A DNA stretch of 10,463 nucleotides from Burkholderiales bacterium (GTDB taxonomy: Bacteria; Pseudomonadota; Gammaproteobacteria; Burkholderiales; Burkholderiaceae_C), in contig JAABTC010000042.1 in the NCBI GenBank assembly GCA_011390055.1, positions 1-10,463 on the forward strand, read 5' to 3'. Below are positions 6,774-10,463 of the stretch, piece after piece. The notes under the pieces were generated by a model. The model had not been told where the DNA came from. It searched no databases and saw only the letters and a program-made list of their open reading frames with translations. Each line of letters starts with the position of its first letter. The stretch's first letter is position 1. The position numbers and the translations under genes are program-made.

Positions 6774-7781
6774 CTAGGCCCGCAGCAACCGGGCTGCGTC
6801 GAGGGCGAAATAGGTCAACACCCCGTCGGCTCCGGCACGTTTGAAGGCCAGCAGCGACTCCATCATCACCGCATCGTGGTCGAGCCAGCCGTTCGCGGCA
6901 GCGGCCTTGAGCATGGCGTACTCGCCGCTGACCTGGTAGGCGAACGTCGGCACCCGAAACTCGTCCTTCACGCGTCGAACGATATCCAGGTAGGGCATGC
7001 CGGGCTTGACCATCACCATGTCGGCGCCTTCGACCAGATCGAGCGCAATTTCGCGCAACGCCTCGTCGCTGTTGCCAGGGTCCATCTGGTAGCTGCGCTT
7101 GTCGCTCTTGCCGAGGTTGGCGGCGGATCCGACGGCGTCACGGAACGGACCGTAGAAGGCGCTGGCGTACTTGGCGCTGTAGGCCATGATCAGCGTGTGT
7201 CGGTGTCCGGCATGCTCGAGTGCGCTGCGGATGGCGCCGATCCTGCCGTCCATCATGTCGCTCGGCGCCACGATGTCGACGCCGGCTTGCGCCTGCACGA
7301 GCGCCTGCTGGACCAGCACCTCGACCGTCTCGTCGTTGACGATGTAGCCACTGTCGTCGAGGAGGCCATCCTGCCCGTGGCTGGTGTACGGGTCGAGCGC
7401 GACGTCGGTCACGATGCCCAAGGTCGGAAAGCGCCGCTTCAGCTCCCGCACGGCCTCGGGCACGAGGCCTTCGGGGTTCGCGGCTTCGCGCCCATCCGCG
7501 GTTTTCCGCGTGCCCGAGATCACCGGAAACAGCGCCATCACGCGCACGCCCAGCGCGACACAGGTCTCGGCCACCGGCAGCAGGCGGTCGAGTGAATGGC
7601 GCTCCACGCCGGGCATCGAAGCCACGGGCTCGCTGCGCTGCTGGCCTTCCAACAGGAACACCGGATAAATCAGGTCGTCGGTCGTCAGCCGATGTTCACG
7701 CACCAAAGCGCGCGCGAAAGCGTCGCGACGGAGCCGGCGCGGCCGCGCGGCGGGAAACGGAGCGGAAATGGCAGTGGGCAT
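6774..7781 (-). CDS. hemB: 5-aminolevulinate dehydratase (porphobilinogen synthase), Mg-type
   Basis: HemB condenses two 5-aminolevulinate molecules to porphobilinogen, the second common step of tetrapyrrole synthesis, in the cytoplasm. The product is 335 residues, as usual. The two active-site lysines are present: K204 in YSAKYASAFYGPFRDA and the Schiff-base K259 in MVKPGMPYLD. The metal-site segment reads DVALDPYTSHGQDG (126-139), with aspartates D126, D130 and D138 where zinc enzymes have cysteines. This is the aspartate-rich type found in Pseudomonas and Bradyrhizobium, which uses Mg2+ rather than catalytic Zn2+. The ATG at 7779-7781 gives the typical N-terminus with RRLRRDAFARALVRE. The corA gene follows after 14 bp. 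The gene is divergent from the candidate small RNA and hemJ. No confident promoter was found for it. Confidence 0.97.
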   Translation of the reverse strand: MPTAISAPFPAARPRRLRRDAFARALVREHRLTTDDLIYPVFLLEGQQRSEPVASMPGVERHSLDRLLPVAETCVALGVRVMALFPVISGTRKTADGREAANPEGLVPEAVRELKRRFPTLGIVTDVALDPYTSHGQDGLLDDSGYIVNDETVEVLVQQALVQAQAGVDIVAPSDMMDGRIGAIRSALEHAGHRHTLIMAYSAKYASAFYGPFRDAVGSAANLGKSDKRSYQMDPGNSDEALREIALDLVEGADMVMVKPGMPYLDIVRRVKDEFRVPTFAYQVSGEYAMLKAAAANGWLDHDAVMMESLLAFKRAGADGVLTYFALDAARLLRA

Positions 7782-7847
7782 CGTTTCGACCCGTCGCGGA
7801 GGTGGGCTGCGCGACTCGCTGGCCCGCGAACCACAAGCAGGCGCCGA

Positions 7848-7869
7848 TTTGTGTCAGAAACGTTACAAA
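7848..7869. promoter_or_regulatory. Short AT-rich imperfect dyad overlapping the RNA promoter
   Basis: TTTGT (7848-7852) and ACAAA (7865-7869) are inverted around 12 nt that include AACGTT. The dyad overlaps the -35 of the small-RNA promoter and lies upstream of hemB, so it is a plausible operator for both, but the arms are short and no known consensus is recognised. Confidence 0.2.
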
Positions 7870-7890
7870 ACTTGTTCGCTCTGCTAAAGT
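7862..7890 (+). promoter_or_regulatory. Sigma70-like promoter of the hemB-hemJ intergenic RNA
   Basis: GTTACA (7862-7867, 4 of 6 to TTGACA) and TAAAGT (7885-7890, 4 of 6 to TATAAT) are spaced by exactly 17 bp. The region is noticeably AT-richer than its surroundings. Initiation is predicted near 7897, which is the base before the first stem of the RNA. That agreement between promoter and structure raises confidence. Confidence 0.55.
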
Positions 7891-7896
7891 CGCGAT

Positions 7897-8007
7897 CGAA
7901 TGATAGCCGCAAGGCTGTCGTTCCCTGCTTACCTCCCTGAGCAGGTGCCTTAGCGTGATGACAGCGATAAGGCTCTTCCGCCCCGGCCTGCAAGGCCGGG
8001 GCTTTTT
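7897..8007 (+). ncRNA. Candidate structured small RNA, about 110 nt, between hemB and hemJ
   Basis: Four stems follow one another without gaps of more than a few bases. Stem 1 is 11 bp (7898-7908 with 7913-7923, three G-U pairs allowed) capped by a GCAA tetraloop of the GNRA type. Stem 2 is 6 bp (CCTGCT 7924-7929 with AGCAGG 7940-7945) with a 10-nt loop TACCTCCCTG. Stem 3 is GCCTTA (7947-7952) with TAAGGC (7968-7973), with extra inner pairs. Stem 4 is an intrinsic terminator (7980-8007). A 17-bp-spaced sigma70-like promoter lies just upstream. The C-rich loop of stem 2 could pair with Shine-Dalgarno sequences. Because hemJ has its own -10-like box after the terminator, a stand-alone RNA is favoured over a hemJ leader or attenuator. 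I do not recognise it as 6S, SRP RNA, tmRNA or a known riboswitch. No short reading frame of note is seen inside. Confidence 0.6.
7980..8007 (+). terminator. Rho-independent terminator upstream of hemJ
   Basis: A perfect GC-rich stem, CCCCGGCCT (7981-7989) with AGGCCGGGG (7993-8001), has a 3-nt loop (GCA), one more G-C pair at the base (7980/8002) and five T residues (8003-8007). It is strong on the plus strand only. No plus-strand protein gene ends upstream, so it must end the intergenic RNA or attenuate hemJ. Confidence 0.9.
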
Positions 8008-8031
8008 CCGGGCGGCGCACCCTGCGGTGCC

Positions 8032-8037
8032 GATAAT
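8032..8037 (+). promoter_or_regulatory. Candidate -10 box of hemJ
   Basis: GATAAT lies 8 nt before the hemJ ATG and after the terminator at 7980-8007. Initiation would fall at or within one or two bases of the start codon, giving a leaderless or nearly leaderless hemJ message. No clear -35 is seen, and a small 5-bp hairpin (8017-8030) precedes it. Confidence 0.4.
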
Positions 8038-8045
8038 CGCCGCGG

Positions 8046-8486
8046 ATGAGCGCCTACTTTCTCTGGGTCAAGGCTTTCCACATCGTTTTCGTGGCGAGCT
8101 GGTTCGCGGGCCTGTTCTACATGCCGCGGATCTTGGTGAATCTCGCCATGGTGGCGCCGCAGAGCACCGCCGAACGTGAGCGCCTGCTGTTGATGGCGCG
8201 CAAGCTCTACCGCTTCACGGTGTTCTTGATGTGGCCGGCGCTGGCGCTTGGCCTGGTGTTGTGGCTGGCCTACGGTGTCGGTCGGGGTGGCGGGCAGCAG
8301 TGGCTGCACGCCAAGCTGCTGCTGGTGGCCATGGCGGTGGCTTACCAGCATGCGTGTCGGCACCAGCTGAAGGCCTTCGAACGTGGCGCCGTACCCCACG
8401 GTCACCGCTGGTACCGGGTCTTCAACGAAGCCGCGGTGCTGTTGTTCGCGGCCATCGTGGTACTCGTGGTCGTGAAGCCGTTCTGA
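8046..8486 (+). CDS. hemJ: Protoporphyrinogen IX oxidase HemJ (UPF0093/CopD-like membrane protein)
   Basis: HemJ oxidises protoporphyrinogen IX to protoporphyrin IX, the penultimate step of haem synthesis, in the inner membrane of bacteria that lack HemG and HemY. The product is 146 residues with four TM helices (about 5-30, 55-77, 86-105 and 127-144). Family features are clear: WVKAFHIVFVASWFAGLFYMPR (7-28) with H12 and R28, WLHAKLLLV (86-94) with H88 and K90, and the C-terminal block RWYRVFNE...VVVKPF (121-146). The product ends in the exact KPF seen across the family. The ATG at 8046 has no Shine-Dalgarno sequence. Divergent hemB supports a haem role. A VanZ-family gene starts 13-19 bp after the stop, so hemJ probably leads an operon. 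An unspecific 'CopD family' label would miss this. Confidence 0.93.
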   Translation: MSAYFLWVKAFHIVFVASWFAGLFYMPRILVNLAMVAPQSTAERERLLLMARKLYRFTVFLMWPALALGLVLWLAYGVGRGGGQQWLHAKLLLVAMAVAYQHACRHQLKAFERGAVPHGHRWYRVFNEAAVLLFAAIVVLVVVKPF

Positions 8487-8505
8487 GCGTCGGGACGCTG
8501 TGACG

Positions 8506-9663
8506 ATGAGCTTCGCGCCGAGTGCCCGGCAACGCAGCACGGCGCTGCCCTTGGCGTGGTCGGTGGCAGCGCTGGTGGTGTATGCCAGCCTCTATCCGTT
8601 CGAAGGTTGGCGCTGGCCCCCGGCACTGGACGCTTGGCAGGTGTTTCAGCTGCCCTGGCCGCCCTGGCGCAACCGGTTCGACGAGGCTGCCAACTTTCTC
8701 GGCTATGTGCCGCTCGGAGGGCTGGTCTTCACGGCCACGCTGCGCGGCGGCCGCCGGCCAGCCGTGGGCTGGGCGGCCGCGCTGCTCGCGTGCGCCGCCT
8801 TGTCTTACGCGGTCGAGGTGACCCAGAACCTGCTCCCGACACGCGTGCCTTCGCTCAAGGACTGTGCGTTCAACGTGGGCGGCGCGCTGGCAGGAGCCTC
8901 GCTCGCCGCACTGGTGCATGCGCTCGGTTGGGTCGACCACTGGCAGCGACTTCGCACACGCTGGTTCTCACGCCGCAGCGCGGGCGCCCTGGCACTGCTG
9001 TTGATGTGGCCGGTGGCGTTGCTGTTTCCCACCCCCGTGCCGCTGGGCCTGGGCCAGGTCTGGGATGAGGCGCGCAGCTTGACGACGGCGGCGTTCGAGG
9101 GCACCCCGTGGGCGGTGCCCGTTGCGGAATGGGTGGGCGGCGACGGCGAACGCAGCACGGCGCCCTTGTCGCGCGCACAAGAGCTGCTCACCATCGCCCT
9201 CGGTCTGGCCGCGCCCTGCCTGGTGGCGTTCGCAGCCACGCGGGCGGCTTGGCAGCGGCTGGTGTGGGTCAGCGGTGCGACCGCACTGGCCTTGCTGGTG
9301 AGCACCCTCTCGACCGCGCTGAACTTCGGTCCCGAGCATGCGTTTGCATGGTGGTCACCGATGGTCTGGCGCGCGTTTGCGCTCGGCGCGGGCTTGGCCA
9401 TCCTGGCCGTGGGGGCGCCGGCCCGCCTGGCTGCCGCCTTGGGCCTGGCGGCCATGACGGCCTTGGTGGTGCTGGTCGCACAAGCGCCGTCGGACCCCTA
9501 CTATGCGTCGAGCCTGCAAGGCTGGGAGCAGGGGCGTTTCATTCGCTTTCACGGCCTGGCCCAATGGGTCGGTTGGCTGTGGCCGTATGCGGCGATGCTG
9601 TGGTTGCTGGGCCAGTTGTCCCGCCGTGACGGGCAGGGCACCGACCTACAATCCAGGCCATGA
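8506..9663 (+). CDS. VanZ-family integral membrane protein with a long C-terminal membrane extension
   Basis: The 385-residue product is almost entirely membrane-embedded. The N-terminal part (about 15-140) is VanZ-like: YASLYPFEGWR after the first TM, then FDEAANFLGYVPLGGLVF (58-75), and EVTQNLLPTRVPSLKDCAFNVGGALAG (104-130) with the conserved E..Q, S..D and N..G positions. VanZ itself gives low-level teicoplanin resistance, but most family members have no known function, and none is claimed here. The remaining 240 or so residues add about five to six hydrophobic helices and a soluble-looking segment (about 185-220), unlike short VanZ proteins. GTG at 8500 is an alternative start two codons earlier; GGGA at 8492-8495 fits either poorly. 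The TGA overlaps the ferredoxin ATG (9660-9663), showing operon membership. Confidence 0.85.
   Translation: MSFAPSARQRSTALPLAWSVAALVVYASLYPFEGWRWPPALDAWQVFQLPWPPWRNRFDEAANFLGYVPLGGLVFTATLRGGRRPAVGWAAALLACAALSYAVEVTQNLLPTRVPSLKDCAFNVGGALAGASLAALVHALGWVDHWQRLRTRWFSRRSAGALALLLMWPVALLFPTPVPLGLGQVWDEARSLTTAAFEGTPWAVPVAEWVGGDGERSTAPLSRAQELLTIALGLAAPCLVAFAATRAAWQRLVWVSGATALALLVSTLSTALNFGPEHAFAWWSPMVWRAFALGAGLAILAVGAPARLAAALGLAAMTALVVLVAQAPSDPYYASSLQGWEQGRFIRFHGLAQWVGWLWPYAAMLWLLGQLSRRDGQGTDLQSRP
9647..9652 (+). promoter_or_regulatory. Possible internal -10 box before the ferredoxin gene
   Basis: TACAAT (5 of 6 to TATAAT) lies inside the end of the VanZ-family gene, 7 nt before the ferredoxin ATG. 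It would give a leaderless ferredoxin transcript. Since the two genes already overlap by 4 bp, it may be an extra promoter or coincidence. Confidence 0.3.
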
Positions 9664-9992
9664 ATCCGAGCTACTACGAGCGCCACATCTTCTTCTGCCT
9701 GAACGAGCGGGACGCAGGCGAAGCGAGTTGCGCACGCCATGACGCACAGCGGGCGTTCGACCACTGCAAGTCACGTGTCAAATCGGCGAAGCTGAACGGG
9801 CCGGGGGGCGTGCGGGTGAACAAGGCCGGTTGCCTGGACCGGTGCGCCGGTGGGCCGGTGGCGGTGGTGTACCCGGAAGCTGTCTGGTACCACTACCTCG
9901 ACCGCAGCGACGTCGACGAGATCGTCGACGAGCACCTGGTCGGCGGCCGGGTCGTCGAACGCTTGCTGTTGGCACCCGACATCGGGCGCTGA
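9660..9992 (+). CDS. Thioredoxin-like [2Fe-2S] ferredoxin
   Basis: This 110-residue cytoplasmic protein has the layout of the thioredoxin-fold ferredoxins (the Aquifex Fd4/Azotobacter FeSI class) and carries electrons on one [2Fe-2S] cluster. Four cysteines fit the ligand pattern: C13 and C24 near the N-terminus, and C58 and C62 in KAGCLDRCAGGPVAVVYPE (55-73). C36 is an additional cysteine not in the usual set. The length equals the family norm. The ATG is the first codon of an ATGA overlap with the upstream VanZ-family gene, so translation is probably coupled. The hydrolase gene starts 3 bp downstream. Its redox partner is unknown. Its position in the hemJ operon is suggestive only. The family call is firm and the function is inferred from the fold. 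Confidence 0.92.
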   Translation: MNPSYYERHIFFCLNERDAGEASCARHDAQRAFDHCKSRVKSAKLNGPGGVRVNKAGCLDRCAGGPVAVVYPEAVWYHYLDRSDVDEIVDEHLVGGRVVERLLLAPDIGR

Positions 9993-9995
9993 AGC

Positions 9996-10463
9996 GTGAG
10001 CTTGCGCGCCGAGCGACGGACGATCGCGGGGCCTGCGGGCCTGCTCGACTGTCGGATCGAGTCGCCCCCGGAGCTGCCGCGGGGGGATGCGTTGCTCTGC
10101 CATCCGCATCCCTTGCACGGTGGCACGATGGACAACAAGGTCGTCGTCACGCTGGCGCGGGCTTTCGTGCAAAGTGGCTGGCGTGCGATACGCTTCAACT
10201 TTCGGGGCGTCGGTACCTCGGCAGGCGCCTGGGATGAAGGCCGCGGTGAGATCCTCGATGCGTTGGCGGTGGCCGCCGCGCTGCGCGACCCGGCTCGACC
10301 GCTGGCGCTCGCCGGCTTCTCGTTCGGTGGCCACGTCGCCGCGCATGCCGCCGCGTCGCTGCAGCCGCAGCATCTGGTGTTGGTGGGTCCGGCGACGTCA
10401 AGTTTCAAGGTTGCCAACGTCCCGGCACACACACTGGTCGTGCATGCCGAAGCCGACGAAGTC
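9996..10463 (+). CDS. Alpha/beta hydrolase (COG2945-like), 5' part, cut by the right edge
   Basis: A GTG start at 9996, 3 bp after the ferredoxin stop, opens a frame of 156 codons with no stop in the window. The family usually runs to about 210-220 residues, so roughly 60 are missing. Visible features: LLCHPHPLHGGTMDNKVV (33-50), the oxyanion-region motif of this family; FNFRGVGTSAGAWDEG (68-82); the nucleophile elbow GFSFGG with S109; and HAEADEV (150-156) at the edge, where the catalytic acid is expected (D154). The catalytic His would lie outside. The substrate cannot be deduced, since such proteins are annotated only as putative esterases. The start lacks a good Shine-Dalgarno site, and coupling to the ferredoxin gene is likely. 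Its place in the operon gives no clear metabolic hint. Confidence 0.9.
   Translation, partial: MSLRAERRTIAGPAGLLDCRIESPPELPRGDALLCHPHPLHGGTMDNKVVVTLARAFVQSGWRAIRFNFRGVGTSAGAWDEGRGEILDALAVAAALRDPARPLALAGFSFGGHVAAHAAASLQPQHLVLVGPATSSFKVANVPAHTLVVHAEADEV

Noticed and set aside
5899..7595. Long plus-strand open frames antisense to corA (5899-6777) and hemB (6876-7595)
   Set aside because: Both mirror clear genes on the minus strand, with no recognisable motif, start signal or independent context.
7592..7940. Plus-strand open frames of 103 and 114 codons over the hemB 5' end and the intergenic region
   Set aside because: They are antisense to hemB for much of their length, basic and low in complexity, and run through the promoter and first stem of the RNA. 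No protein motif was seen.
7897..8007. Assignment of the intergenic RNA to 6S RNA, SRP RNA, tmRNA or a TPP, cobalamin, SAH or guanidine riboswitch
   Set aside because: It is too short and lacks the closing stem and bubble of 6S, the GGAAGG-type SRP tip and the tmRNA tRNA-like ends. I could not find the conserved core of the named riboswitches. This is by eye only; an Rfam scan would decide.
1..10463. Search for mobile elements, CRISPR arrays, tRNA/rRNA genes, attachment sites or defence systems
   Set aside because: No transposase, integrase, repeat array, target-site duplication or RNA gene signature was seen. All genes share the same GC-rich style and look chromosomal.

Overview
The window is a gene-dense, GC-rich (roughly two-thirds G+C) piece of bacterial chromosome. 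It looks like core genome of a betaproteobacterium of the order Burkholderiales. The protein sequences (RuvA, RuvB, PhoH-type ATPase, YbeY, HemB, HemJ) and the habit of placing a -10 box just before the start codon suggest the Rubrivivax/Leptothrix/Methylibium group; that placement is inference from recall, not a search. No transposase, integrase, CRISPR array, tRNA or rRNA was seen.

Left part (1-4137). The 5' portion of ruvB (minus strand) runs off the left edge. Divergent from it is pcuC (plus), a periplasmic copper chaperone, and convergent to pcuC is ruvA (minus). ruvA is the last gene of a minus-strand unit: a seven-TM sensor histidine kinase, then a NarL/FixJ-type response regulator, then ruvA, whose ATG overlaps the regulator's TGA. 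A Holliday-junction gene is thus translationally tied to a two-component system and separated from ruvB by an opposite-strand copper gene.

Middle (4138-7781). Divergent from the kinase is a phoH-like ATPase gene (ybeZ type), overlapping ybeY, the rRNA-maturation endoribonuclease. Convergent to this pair is a minus-strand unit of hemB (Mg-type 5-aminolevulinate dehydratase) followed 14 bp later by a CorA-family divalent-cation channel.

Right part (7782-10463). Between hemB and divergent hemJ lies a 264-bp gap containing what looks like a stand-alone small RNA of about 110 nt: a sigma70-like promoter, three hairpins and a strong intrinsic terminator. Downstream on the plus strand is a compact run: hemJ (protoporphyrinogen oxidase), a VanZ-family membrane protein, a thioredoxin-like [2Fe-2S] ferredoxin and an alpha/beta hydrolase cut by the right edge. 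Two haem-biosynthesis genes therefore flank the RNA divergently. The RNA candidate and the HK-RR-ruvA coupling are the parts that ordinary annotation would not explain.
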